A stretch of DNA of 64,000 nucleotides from positions 310,001 through 374,000 of the forward strand of contig CABIZV010000004.1 of assembly GCA_902363335.1 (NCBI GenBank), in the 5' to 3' direction. The translations under genes and the position numbers were made by a program. Below the pieces are notes generated by a model. It had not been told where the DNA came from. It did not search any database and saw only the letters and a program-made list of their open reading frames with translations. Positions within the stretch are counted from its first letter, which is position 1, and each line of letters opens with the position of its first letter. Positions 14,787 to 23,736 of the stretch are shown here, in pieces. Origin of the DNA: Enterobacteriaceae bacterium. GTDB taxonomy: Bacteria > Pseudomonadota > Gammaproteobacteria > Enterobacterales > Enterobacteriaceae.

Positions 14787-17348
14787 TTACACCATCCCCT
14801 TCAAACGATAAATCCACTCCAGCGCCTGACGTGGCGTAAGTGAATCCGGATCCAGATTCTCCAGCGCCTCGACGGCAGGTGAAGCCTCTTCAGGCACCGA
14901 CAACAGCGACATTTGCGTGCCATCTACCTGTGTTGCCGCAGCATTTGGTGACAGGCTTTCCAGCTCCCGCAGTTTCTGACGCGCGCGCTTGATAACCTCT
15001 TTTGGCACCCCCGCCAGTTGGGCAACCGCCAGACCGTAGCTTTTGCTTGCCGCGCCATCCTGCACGCTATGCATAAAGGCGATGGTATCGCCGTGCTCCA
15101 GCGCATCCAGATGCACGTTGGCGACACCTTCCATTTTCTCCGGCAGCTGAGTCAGCTCGAAGTAGTGGGTGGCAAACAGGGTTAACGCTTTGATTTTATT
15201 CGCCAGGTTTTCGGCGCAGGCCCACGCCAATGACAAGCCATCGTAGGTTGATGTGCCGCGTCCAATCTCATCCATTAACACCAGGCTATGCTCGGTTGCG
15301 TTGTGCAGGATGTTTGCGGTTTCGGTCATTTCGACCATAAAGGTCGAGCGGCCAGAGGCCAGATCGTCTGCTGCGCCAACGCGGGTAAAGATACGGTCGA
15401 TAGGGCCAATCTCGACGCTTTGCGCCGGTACGTAGCTGCCAATATAGGCCAGTAACGCAATCAACGCGGTTTGTCGCATATAGGTACTTTTACCGCCCAT
15501 ATTCGGGCCGGTGATGATAAGCATCCGCCGCTGCGGTGCCAGATGCAGAGGGTTAGCGATAAACGGCTCGTTGAGCACCTGTTCCACCACCGGATGACGA
15601 CCTTCGGTAATACGAATGCCGGGTTTATCGGTAAAGCGTGGGCAGGTGTAGTTAAGCGACCAGGCGCGCTCGGCCAGATTGACCAGCACGTCAAGCTCGG
15701 CCAGCGCGTTAGCGCTCTGTTGCAAATCACCCAGATGCGGCAGGAGGAGCTCGAACAGCTCGTCATAAAGCTGTTTTTCCAGCGCCAGCGCTTTGCCTTT
15801 CGAGGTCAGAACCTTGTCTTCGTACTCTTTAAGCTCGGGAATAATATAGCGTTCGGCATTTTTCAGCGTCTGGCGGCGCACATAGTTGATTGGCGCCAGA
15901 TGGCTTTGCCCACGGCTTATCTGAATGTAGTAACCGTGTACCGCATTAAAGCCCACTTTTAAGGTATCAAGGCCGGTACGTTCACGCTCGCGGATCTCCA
16001 GACGATCAAGATAGTCGGTCGCACCGTCGGCCAGCGCGCGCCATTCATCCAGCTCTTCATTATAACCTGTCGCAATCACGCCGCCGTCACGCACCAGCAC
16101 CGGCGGTGCTTCAATAATGGCGCGCTCCAGCAACTCGCGCAGTTCGCCGAACTCGCCCATTTTTTCCCGCAGCATTTGTACCGGGGCGCTTTCAACATTG
16201 AGCAGCTGCGCGCGCAGTACCGGCAATTGCTGGAAAGCATGACGCATCCGCGCGAGATCGCGTGGGCGAGCGGTACGCAGTGCCAGACGGGCCAGAATAC
16301 GCTCCAGGTCGCCGACCTGCCGCAGCACGGGCTGTATTTCTGCGGTGCTATCCTGCAAGGCACCGATGGTTTGCTGGCGCTCGGTAAGAATTTTTGTATC
16401 ACGCACCGGCATATGCAGCCAGCGTTTAAGCATACGGCTGCCCATTGGCGTCACGGTGCAGTCGAGGACTGACGCGAGAGTATTTTCGAAGCCGCCCGCC
16501 AGATTCTGGGTGATTTCAAGATTACGACGCGTAGCAGCATCCATTACGATGCTGTCCTGCTGGCGGTCCATGGTGATGGAGCGAATATGCGGCAGCGACG
16601 TGCGTTGGGTATCCTTCACGTACTGCAACAGACAGCCCGCAGCGCACAGGCCACGCGGTGCGCCTTCAACGCCAAAGCCGACCAAATCGCGCGTACCAAA
16701 CTGCATATTGAGCTGCTGGCGCGCGGTATCAATTTCAAACTCCCACAGCGGGCGACGGCGCAGGCCACGGCGGCCTTCAATCAATGCCGTTTCGGCAAAG
16801 TTCTCGGCATACAACAGCTCTGCCGGATTGGTGCGTTGCAGCTCGGCGGCCATGGTTTCCCGGTCTGCGGGTTCGCTGATGCGAAAACGCCCTGAGCTAA
16901 TGTCCAGCGTCGCATAGCCATAACCTTTGGTATCCTGCCAGATGGCGGCGAGCAGGTTATCCTGGCGCTCCTGTAACAGCGCTTCATCGCTGATGGTGCC
17001 GGGCGTAACAATACGCACGACTTTACGTTCAACCGGCCCTTTACTGGTTGCCGGATCGCCAATCTGCTCGCAGATGGCAACGGACTCGCCCTGATTGACC
17101 AGCTTTGCCAGATAGTTTTCCGCAGCATGATACGGAATGCCTGCCATCGGGATAGGCTCACCGGCAGAGGCACCACGTTTGGTTAACGAGATATCTAATA
17201 GCTGCGACGCGCGCTTGGCATCGTCATAGAACATCTCGTAAAAGTCACCCATCCGGTAGAACAGCAGGATTTCAGGATGCTGTGCTTTAAGCTTCAGATA
17301 CTGCTGCATCATTGGGGTGTGGGCGTCTAAATTTTCTAATGTACTCAT
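14787..17348 (-). CDS. mutS: DNA mismatch repair protein MutS
   Basis: MutS is the mismatch-recognition ATPase. The 853-residue length equals E. coli MutS. The mismatch-contacting Phe36-Tyr-Glu38 is present (RMGDFYEMF), and the ATPase domain has Walker A GPNMGGKST (about residue 615) and the DEIGRGTSTYDG Walker B/signature. The C-terminal tetramerisation tail is complete (SLTPRQALEWIYRLKGMV). The frame is intact, so there is no sign of a mutator allele. It is transcribed away from the accessory genes on its right. Confidence 0.98.
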   Translation of the reverse strand: MSTLENLDAHTPMMQQYLKLKAQHPEILLFYRMGDFYEMFYDDAKRASQLLDISLTKRGASAGEPIPMAGIPYHAAENYLAKLVNQGESVAICEQIGDPATSKGPVERKVVRIVTPGTISDEALLQERQDNLLAAIWQDTKGYGYATLDISSGRFRISEPADRETMAAELQRTNPAELLYAENFAETALIEGRRGLRRRPLWEFEIDTARQQLNMQFGTRDLVGFGVEGAPRGLCAAGCLLQYVKDTQRTSLPHIRSITMDRQQDSIVMDAATRRNLEITQNLAGGFENTLASVLDCTVTPMGSRMLKRWLHMPVRDTKILTERQQTIGALQDSTAEIQPVLRQVGDLERILARLALRTARPRDLARMRHAFQQLPVLRAQLLNVESAPVQMLREKMGEFGELRELLERAIIEAPPVLVRDGGVIATGYNEELDEWRALADGATDYLDRLEIRERERTGLDTLKVGFNAVHGYYIQISRGQSHLAPINYVRRQTLKNAERYIIPELKEYEDKVLTSKGKALALEKQLYDELFELLLPHLGDLQQSANALAELDVLVNLAERAWSLNYTCPRFTDKPGIRITEGRHPVVEQVLNEPFIANPLHLAPQRRMLIITGPNMGGKSTYMRQTALIALLAYIGSYVPAQSVEIGPIDRIFTRVGAADDLASGRSTFMVEMTETANILHNATEHSLVLMDEIGRGTSTYDGLSLAWACAENLANKIKALTLFATHYFELTQLPEKMEGVANVHLDALEHGDTIAFMHSVQDGAASKSYGLAVAQLAGVPKEVIKRARQKLRELESLSPNAAATQVDGTQMSLLSVPEEASPAVEALENLDPDSLTPRQALEWIYRLKGMV

Positions 17349-17914
17349 TGATTTGTGATGTCCATTTTCTTAATTTTTAATGAGTTAGTGATTGTTGTGG
17401 TTATCATTATGTTTCACGTTATCTCATTGAATATCATGAAATTCTACATTTAGGGCCAGGTTGAAATGTCCCAGGGCGTTCATCGCCTGGCGCAATAGGG
17501 CTACCTACAGCACAACCTACATTTTTCATGACTACGTAAGGAGCATGATAACGGAGTCTGAATGCGGGGAAAACAACTGGAAAAGCCACTTTTGCCCAAA
17601 GCGTTAAAAATAATGAAATCTAACGATAAAGTTAAGGCGGGCAGGGACAAAAATCAGACTATTTGCGCCTTCAGCGATGCAAATGAAGGGCACTTTTTTC
17701 TAATCTTATACAAAACCTCATCCGCGCTTTATTACCGTATTGCACTGATACTGCGCCGCGATATCTCTAACCGTTCCCTGAGTAAATACGTTAGCTGCTG
17801 AGATTTTCATATTTGGCTCAATCAATGTGTTAGAGCGTTTTTTGAAATTAACCACAAGTTAATTCTGCTAACTTACACCATCAAAATGTTCTTTGAGATA
17901 ATGCTGATGGAGTA
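17349..17914. other. mutS upstream interval
   Basis: 566 bp without a supported gene; the mutS promoter must lie near 17360-17450. In E. coli K-12 pphB lies on this side of mutS, but I find no recognisable pphB remnant. An open frame at 17562-17801 encodes a composition-biased 79-residue peptide with no family features, and I do not call it. Confidence 0.5.
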
Positions 17915-18283
17915 ATGAATTTGGTAACCAACGGGCTGGCCCTCTTAAATAAGAAATCAATAATACTTAAAAGTACCATTTTAGGGGGCATGATGAGTTT
18001 ACTGGTGACGCCGGCAAGCGGCATAAGTCTACCGGTTCATTTGCAATGCGTGGGCAACCAGGAGCAAGTCGTTTCCGTAAGCTGGGAGGATTATCCGCAC
18101 AAACTGGTCGTGCAGAATCAACGGCTGGAGATGTACCTGGCGCAGAAAACTAAGTTTGGCCATATGCTCCGCTTTTACCAAATTCCTGACAGCGGCACGA
18201 AACTGGCACTTATTGAATCAGATGATGAAATAAAGATTATCTATGCAGAAAAGGGTCAGGAGATTGAAGTGAAGTGCTCATAG
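17915..18283 (+). CDS. Putative exported small protein of unknown function
   Basis: A 122-residue open frame preceded by a GGAG ribosome site. Residues about 17-37 form a signal-peptide-like hydrophobic stretch (LKSTILGGMMSLLVTPASG), suggesting export. The mature part is about 85 residues and beta-rich, with one cysteine near each end (LQCVGN and VKCS), consistent with a disulfide closing a small beta-barrel. That layout recalls MliC/PliC-type lysozyme inhibitors, but I see no diagnostic motif, so the resemblance is speculative. It lies in an AT-rich accessory stretch next to a tiny membrane protein gene. Confidence 0.6.
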   Translation: MNLVTNGLALLNKKSIILKSTILGGMMSLLVTPASGISLPVHLQCVGNQEQVVSVSWEDYPHKLVVQNQRLEMYLAQKTKFGHMLRFYQIPDSGTKLALIESDDEIKIIYAEKGQEIEVKCS

Positions 18284-18357
18284 CATTAACTCAGCTTTTA
18301 TTATATGGCCAGTAGTTGGTCAGGATCATTATTGCGACAGGCTAAAGGAGTAGAGAA

Positions 18358-18543
18358 GTGTCGTCCGATTTAAAGTTTTTATTTTCCGTTCTCAGGAAAG
18401 ATTTTGTTAACTACTTTCTTTCTGTGAAATTGACCTATAAACAAGTTTTACAACTATCGCTTACGATGTTTTTTACCGGTTTAGCCGGAACCTTTGGTTT
18501 GTTTTTTTATATTTTAAGTGAATCTGGATTATTTGAATACTAA
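18358..18543 (+). CDS. Small single-span membrane protein, unknown function
   Basis: A 61-residue open frame starting with GTG seven bases after a strong AAGGAG. It has a charged, amphipathic N-terminal half (LKFLFSVLRKDFVNYF) and one or two hydrophobic segments (about residues 30-55, including MFFTGLAGTFGLFFYIL). No family recognised. It lies 74 bp after the exported protein gene on the same strand and could be co-transcribed with it. Confidence 0.5.
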   Translation: MSSDLKFLFSVLRKDFVNYFLSVKLTYKQVLQLSLTMFFTGLAGTFGLFFYILSESGLFEY

Positions 18544-18820
18544 TATCTATCACGATGCTGTATTGAGGGACGCATATTAAACGCTATTTTTATTGCCGAC
18601 TGCGCCATCAGCAGAACAATGGTTTGCCCGAAAGTCGTACCCAGCTCTTTGCCTGAGAGTTGTTACCGCCAGGATAAAGCGGCCTCGTGTCGTGGTGTGC
18701 GCGAATGAAAAATTGATCTAACCGATCTTTTACTGAAGTTGTCAGTATTCTGGATGATATTCCCGCTATAATCTCCCGCTTTCCGCACCACTATCCTTCT
18801 GAGTTCAGAGGCTAATCTTT
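18544..18820. other. Interval before yedE with a possible gene remnant
   Basis: 277 bp. The minus strand from about 18660 to 18541 is open and reads like a plausible hydrophobic protein tail (…LSGKELGTTFGQTIVL…), but has no start, suggesting a decayed gene end. The right half carries a consensus TATAAT at 18767-18772, which probably serves yedE. Confidence 0.35.
18767..18772 (+). promoter_or_regulatory. Probable -10 box of yedEF
   Basis: A perfect TATAAT lies 49 bp before the yedE start. No good -35 hexamer is seen at 16-18 bp; TTGTCA at 18739-18744 is 22 bp away, which is too far. An alternative or activated promoter is possible. Confidence 0.45.
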
Positions 18821-20032
18821 ATGACCTGGCACCAATTCAAACAAACTTATCTGATCAAATTCTGGTCACCGGTTCCGGCCGTGATCGCCGCAGGTATTCT
18901 TGCCACCTATTATTTCGGAATCACCGGTACTTTCTGGGCCGTCACCGGCGAATTTACCCGCTGGGGTGGACAGTTGCTGCAGCTTGCGGGCGTACATACC
19001 GAAACCTGGGGCTACTACAAGCTTATCGGCCTTGAAGGTACGCCGTTGACGCGTATTGATGGCATGATGATTATCGGCATGTTTGGCGGCTGCTTTGCCG
19101 CGGCGCTGTGGGCGAACAACGTGAAGCTGCGTTTACCTAAAAGCCGCATTCGTATTTTGCAGGCGATTATTGGCGGTATGATTGCCGGTTTCGGTGCCCG
19201 TCTGGCGATGGGCTGTAATCTGGCGGCATTCTTCACCGGGATCCCTCAGTTCTCGCTACATGCCTGGTTTTTTGCCCTGGCGACCGCTATCGGTTCCTGG
19301 TTCGGTGCGCGCTTCACGCTGCTGCCTATGTTCCGTATTCCGGTGAAAATGGTCAAAGTCTCCGCCGCATCTCCGTTAACCCAAAGCCCTGATAAAGCGC
19401 GCCGTCGCTTCCGTCTGGGGATGCTGATTTTTGTCGGTATGATCGGCTGGGCGCTATTTACGGCGGCCGGTAGCCCGAAACTGGGTCTGGCCATGCTGTT
19501 CGGCGTGGGTTTCGGTTTACTAATTGAGCGTGCGCAAATTTGCTTTACCTCGGCCTTCCGCGACCTGTGGATCACCGGACGCACGCAAATGGCGAAAGCG
19601 ATTATCTTTGGCATGGCGGTTAGCGCCATCGGCATCTTCAGCTATGTACAGTTGGGCGTTGCGCCAAAAATTATGTGGGCAGGCCCAAATGCTGTCATCG
19701 GCGGGTTGCTGTTCGGCTTTGGTATCGTGCTGGCCGGGGGCTGTGAAACCGGCTGGATGTATCGTGCGGTAGAAGGGCAGGTGCACTACTGGTGGGTTGG
19801 GCTGGGTAACGTCATTGGCTCAACGATTCTGGCTTATTACTGGGACGATATCTCCCCTGCGCTTGCGACGCATTGGGATAAAGTGAACCTATTAACCACC
19901 TTTGGTCCGCTGGGCGGTCTGATGGTGACTTACGGCCTGTTATTGCTTGCGCTGTTGCTGATTATCGGTTGGGAAAAACGCTTCTTCCGCCGCGCAGCGA
20001 CCGCTAACGTTACCGCGAAGGAGAGTGTATGA
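18821..20032 (+). CDS. yedE: YedE, YeeE/YedE-family sulfur/selenium-compound transporter
   Basis: A 403-residue polytopic membrane protein, closely similar to E. coli YedE along its whole length. Two copies of the YeeE/YedE repeat are visible, each with a conserved Cys: RLAMGCNLAAFF and LAGGCETGWMYR. YeeE homologues carry thiosulfate through such cysteines; YedE is thought to handle selenium or sulfur compounds, based on genomic association, not proof. It overlaps yedF by 4 bp. In K-12 yedEF lie elsewhere (near the fli genes), so the position beside mutS is a difference in gene order. Confidence 0.93.
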   Translation: MTWHQFKQTYLIKFWSPVPAVIAAGILATYYFGITGTFWAVTGEFTRWGGQLLQLAGVHTETWGYYKLIGLEGTPLTRIDGMMIIGMFGGCFAAALWANNVKLRLPKSRIRILQAIIGGMIAGFGARLAMGCNLAAFFTGIPQFSLHAWFFALATAIGSWFGARFTLLPMFRIPVKMVKVSAASPLTQSPDKARRRFRLGMLIFVGMIGWALFTAAGSPKLGLAMLFGVGFGLLIERAQICFTSAFRDLWITGRTQMAKAIIFGMAVSAIGIFSYVQLGVAPKIMWAGPNAVIGGLLFGFGIVLAGGCETGWMYRAVEGQVHYWWVGLGNVIGSTILAYYWDDISPALATHWDKVNLLTTFGPLGGLMVTYGLLLLALLLIIGWEKRFFRRAATANVTAKESV

Positions 20033-20262
20033 GCGCGATAGTTCCTGATTACCGTCTGGATATGGTGGGGGAACCTTGTCCGTATCCCGCCGTGGCGACC
20101 CTTGAAGCCATGCCACAGCTGAAAAAAGGCGAAATACTTGAAGTGGTCAGCGACTGTCCGCAGTCGATAAATAACATTCCGCTTGATGCCCAGAACCACG
20201 GTTACACCGTGCTGGATATCCAGCAAGATGGCCCAACCATTCGCTATTTGATTCAGAAATAA
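20029..20262 (+). CDS. yedF: YedF, TusA-family sulfurtransferase-like protein
   Basis: A 77-residue SirA/TusA-fold protein. The family CPxP-type motif is present near residue 16 (GEPCPYPAVATLEAM), with the reactive cysteine retained. TusA-like proteins relay sulfane sulfur; YedF is proposed to act with YedE in sulfur or selenium trafficking. Translationally coupled to yedE (ATGA overlap) and followed directly by a strong hairpin. Confidence 0.94.
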   Translation: MSAIVPDYRLDMVGEPCPYPAVATLEAMPQLKKGEILEVVSDCPQSINNIPLDAQNHGYTVLDIQQDGPTIRYLIQK

Positions 20263-20264
20263 AA

Positions 20265-20302
20265 CGACGCTCTCGCCGCTCGGCGAGAGCGTCGCTTTTT
20301 AA
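20265..20302 (+). terminator. Rho-independent terminator of yedEF
   Basis: A 14-bp GC-rich inverted repeat (CGACGCTCTCGCCG and CGGCGAGAGCGTCG) followed by CTTTTT, starting 3 bp after the yedF stop. Confidence 0.9.
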
Positions 20303-20534
20303 CTGATGTCCTGAAAATGAATTAAACGTGCTGTAAAAAACGTAAATCGCAATCATCAATCCTAAGCACAAAACACATCCAATTGATTGTATTTAAAGGT
20401 ATTTAGATAGCATCTTTTCTTTAAATAATTGCCATCGCAAATGATTTTCAAATAATCATTCCTCGCACAAATAATCAATTTAAAAAAGAAACAGCTTGTT
20501 AGAATTTCCTAAATAACTTCATAACCCATACAAA

Positions 20535-21929
20535 ATGCAACCTGCCAAACTTAAACCTCCGCTCATTTTCTTTTTTATCCTTATTATCGCAATGGGTAAT
20601 AATTTCATAATAAACAACGTGATAAAAAAAGCCGATTTAGATGCTAGCCTGGCCATTAATAGAGCCATAAGCAGTATTTCGATCGACGATCGCGATAACT
20701 TATTATTAGCAACTGCGCTATCTTTCGCGATTGCTGGTAACAAGTATCCGTCCCCGACGACTGGCCGGGCCTATGGCAATGGCGATTTTGTGGGAACGAA
20801 AAAAACGCTGGACCTAAACGGTAACGTCATCAATAACATTGGTGGGATATTGCAAATAGCGACAGGTTTGAATAAGAGAATCGCGTTAACGAAATATTTT
20901 GTTCCGTTAGACCATAGCTTTTTGTTTGTGTTCTCAAAGGCTAAAGGCATTAACAAGGAAAAGCTAAAATTACTTAACAATGCCCACTATAGCTTCATTC
21001 CCAAAATTTCTGTTTCACACAACTTAACAGCAAAAAGGTATGTGAGTGAGATTTATAAGGATGCGTTTACTGCGGAGAAAACCATCAGCACAATCCAACC
21101 GGTGATTGAAAACAACACTAACGCCATGACCAATAAACTCCTTGGCTATGTTGTGAGTGATTATACGCTGGATACGTTGAAAAAAATCATGCTCACAAAC
21201 GGCATGCCGATTCATGAACAGATCGTATTGCACAAGAAAACAAATAACATTGATCTGGCAAAGTCGGAGCAAGGCCTTTTCACCCCATGGACATCTCATG
21301 AGTTTATTTCTGATTCAGCCGTTTTAACAAAAACATCAATTAAATATGCTATTCTTAGCTGCATTAATAAGCTAATTGTTTTTAACATGATTTGCGTTAT
21401 CGCTTTCATCATTGCGCTGTCAGGAATTAATCACGTTATTTCACTCAATAATGATATTGATGTAGACCTGTTGACAGGAGCGGTCTCAAAGAGAAAGGGA
21501 ATGCATATATTGAAAAGAGCTATCGGCACCAACTCCATCATTGGTGTTATTGACGTAAACTCCTTTAAATACATTAATGATACCTATGGACATTTAGTTG
21601 GCGATAAAATTCTTATCCTGATTTCGACAATTTTCTTAAAAAACATAAGGTCGCTGGACTCATTTATTCGAACGGGGGGCGATGAGTTTATCTTATTACT
21701 GACTAAGACGGATATCAGACAGGCTGCCATAAGAATGAATCAACTTCTGGAAAAGATAAATCAGGATCACCATGTTGATGGCGAGTTAGTGAGCACCTCA
21801 ATCAGCTTCGGCTTTGCTGAGTTAACTGAAAATATCGAGAAAAGCATTTCCGCCGCGGACAATGAGATGTATCGCTACAAAAAACTCCATTACACCACCC
21901 GCAAAGATAATGAAGATGCATTCGCCTGA
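20535..21929 (+). CDS. Membrane-bound diguanylate cyclase with periplasmic sensor domain
   Basis: A 464-residue protein with two membrane spans (about residues 9-28 and 277-297) enclosing a periplasmic region of about 245 residues, then a C-terminal GGDEF domain (about 308-460). The catalytic GGDEF is intact (381-385), metal-binding Asp340 lies in VIDVNSFKYINDTYGH, and an RxxD inhibitory site (RSLD, 372-375) lies exactly five residues before GGDEF. This supports active, product-inhibited c-di-GMP synthesis. The periplasmic domain is not one I can name; the layout recalls E. coli DgcJ. The gene is markedly AT-rich with ATA/TTA-type codons unlike its neighbours, suggesting recent acquisition. 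The 230-bp AT-rich region upstream would hold its promoter; the ribosome site is weak. Confidence 0.9.
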   Translation: MQPAKLKPPLIFFFILIIAMGNNFIINNVIKKADLDASLAINRAISSISIDDRDNLLLATALSFAIAGNKYPSPTTGRAYGNGDFVGTKKTLDLNGNVINNIGGILQIATGLNKRIALTKYFVPLDHSFLFVFSKAKGINKEKLKLLNNAHYSFIPKISVSHNLTAKRYVSEIYKDAFTAEKTISTIQPVIENNTNAMTNKLLGYVVSDYTLDTLKKIMLTNGMPIHEQIVLHKKTNNIDLAKSEQGLFTPWTSHEFISDSAVLTKTSIKYAILSCINKLIVFNMICVIAFIIALSGINHVISLNNDIDVDLLTGAVSKRKGMHILKRAIGTNSIIGVIDVNSFKYINDTYGHLVGDKILILISTIFLKNIRSLDSFIRTGGDEFILLLTKTDIRQAAIRMNQLLEKINQDHHVDGELVSTSISFGFAELTENIEKSISAADNEMYRYKKLHYTTRKDNEDAFA

Positions 21930-21942
21930 TGAGAGAACATCG

Positions 21943-21964
21943 CTGGGCGCAGCGTGCCGCCCAG
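21943..21964. terminator. Hairpin between convergent dgc and hmuV
   Basis: CTGGGCG and CGCCCAG form a perfect 7-bp stem with an 8-nt loop between the two convergent stop codons. There is no T-run on either side, so termination is only possible, not certain. Confidence 0.35.
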
Positions 21965-21968
21965 TGAG

Positions 21969-22748
21969 TTAAGGGGCCAGATAAACCTGCGGCACCGCCG
22001 CCTGCGGGTGTTGGCTCAAGCTGATATCCGCGCCGTACCAGCGCTGTATAACGGACTGTTGAATCACCTCACATGGCGTACCTTCGGCGACCAGTCTGCC
22101 TTGATGCAGGAGCAAAATCGTATCCGCCCACAATGCGGCAAGATTAAGATCGTGCAGCACGATGCACACGTGTAATCCGCCAGGACGGGTGAGTTTTTTT
22201 AACAGCCGCAATAAATGCTGCTGATAAAACAAATCCAGCGCCGACGTCGGTTCATCCAGAAACAGCCAACCCTGCGGGCTGTCATCACACCATAACTGCG
22301 CCAGACTGCGCGCGAGCTGCACGCGTTGCTGCTCGCCGCCGGAAAGAGCGGGGTAGAGGCGACCCGCCAGATGAGTGCAGCCTGTCTCAGCCATCACGCG
22401 CTGAATCAGCGCCGAGTCCACTGCTGTACCCCACGGCGCGCGTCCCATGGCAATCACCGTTTCGACCGGCCAGTTAGCGTTAAGCTGTGTGCGTTGCAGC
22501 ATTACCGCCCGACGACGTGACAGTGCGTTTGCCGACCATTCGCCGAGGGCGCGGCCCTCCATATATTGCTCGCCGCTATCCGGGGATAAAAAGCCGGTCA
22601 ACAGCCGTAACAGCGTGGATTTTCCTGCGCCGTTCGGGCCAATCAGCGCGGTGACTTCGCCACGGCGCAACTGCACGGAAACGTCGTCAATAACCTGTCG
22701 TTTACCGAGTCGTAGCGACAAAGAACGGGCGGAGTAAAGGTTATCCAT
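21969..22748 (-). CDS. hmuV: Heme ABC transporter ATP-binding protein HmuV
   Basis: This 259-residue ABC ATPase powers heme import across the inner membrane through HmuU. Walker A GPNGAGKST, the LSGGEQQRVQLARSL signature and Walker B WLFLDEPTSALD are intact. It overlaps hmuU by 8 bp at the end of the hemP-hmuRSTUV locus. Confidence 0.95.
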   Translation of the reverse strand: MDNLYSARSLSLRLGKRQVIDDVSVQLRRGEVTALIGPNGAGKSTLLRLLTGFLSPDSGEQYMEGRALGEWSANALSRRRAVMLQRTQLNANWPVETVIAMGRAPWGTAVDSALIQRVMAETGCTHLAGRLYPALSGGEQQRVQLARSLAQLWCDDSPQGWLFLDEPTSALDLFYQQHLLRLLKKLTRPGGLHVCIVLHDLNLAALWADTILLLHQGRLVAEGTPCEVIQQSVIQRWYGADISLSQHPQAAVPQVYLAP

Positions 22749-23736
22749 GCGTTGATCTCTGCTGTCGGAAAATAAGCCACAGGAACCACGGCGCGCCGAG
22801 CGCGCTGGTGAGCAGTCCTACCGGCATTTCAGCGGGCGCGGCCACGGTGCGGGCGAGGGTATCGGCAATCAGCAGCAAAATGGCACCTGCGAGGAGCGAG
22901 CCGGGAACCAGCCCGCGGTGATCGGGCCCTAACCACATCCGCATCAGATGCGGCACCACCAGCCCGATAAATCCAATCACGCCGCTAATGGCAACCGCTG
23001 CCGCCACCAGCACCGCGCTACACAGCAGCAGAATGCGCTGAAGCTGACGGACATTGACGCCAAGATAATGCGCCTCTTCATCGCCTAATTGCAGCAAGTT
23101 AAGGCGGGCTGCCAGCCACCACACCACGAGGGATGATGGGATTATCAACGTCGCGGCAACCAGCAGCGTTGACCATTCGGCCTGCCCCAGGCTGCCCATA
23201 CTCCACAGCGAAAGCTGACGCAGTTGCGCGTCATTACTGACCCACGACAGCATGCCAACCAGCGCGCCGCACAGGGCGTTAATCGCAATGCCGACTAACA
23301 GCAGGCGGGAGAGCGAACCGTCTCCCGCTTTGCTGAGGACGAAAATCACCGCCATCACCGCCAGGCTGCCGATAAATGCAGCCAGCATGGGCGCATACAG
23401 CGCCACCAGCGCCGGAACCGACAGCGGCAGCACCAGCCAAATGGCCACCGCCAGCGCCGCGCCGCTGCTGATCCCCAGCAGGCCCGGGTCGGCCAGTGGA
23501 TTGCGAAACAGCCCCTGCATCACGCAGCCGGAGAGCGCCAGCGCGCTCCCCACCAGCAGTGCCAGCAGGACACGCGGCAGACGAATGGTGAGCCAGATAT
23601 GGCGCAACACTTCATCGCCGGAGCTCCACAGATTGGCAAGCGGCAGCCGCATGGCACCCAGCGTGGTGGCGAATAGCGTCAGGCCGACCAGCAAAATCAC
23701 CATCAGCCACAGTTGCCGAGAGGCGCAGACAAACAT
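22741..23736 (-). CDS. hmuU: Heme ABC transporter permease HmuU
   Basis: This 331-residue polytopic permease of the FecCD/BtuC family carries about ten hydrophobic helices. FecCD-type motifs are visible: RLPRVLLALLVGSALALSGCVMQGLFRNPLADPGLLGISSGA (split here over residues 53-95) and the coupling-helix region GFIGLVVPHLMRMW. It pairs with the ATPase HmuV and the binding protein HmuT. It overlaps hmuT by one base and hmuV by eight. Confidence 0.94.
   Translation of the reverse strand: MFVCASRQLWLMVILLVGLTLFATTLGAMRLPLANLWSSGDEVLRHIWLTIRLPRVLLALLVGSALALSGCVMQGLFRNPLADPGLLGISSGAALAVAIWLVLPLSVPALVALYAPMLAAFIGSLAVMAVIFVLSKAGDGSLSRLLLVGIAINALCGALVGMLSWVSNDAQLRQLSLWSMGSLGQAEWSTLLVAATLIIPSSLVVWWLAARLNLLQLGDEEAHYLGVNVRQLQRILLLCSAVLVAAAVAISGVIGFIGLVVPHLMRMWLGPDHRGLVPGSLLAGAILLLIADTLARTVAAPAEMPVGLLTSALGAPWFLWLIFRQQRSTHG

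Noticed and set aside
17562..17801. 79-codon open frame upstream of mutS
   Set aside because: Lysine-rich start, no family resemblance, doubtful ribosome site, in a gene-free AT-rich stretch.
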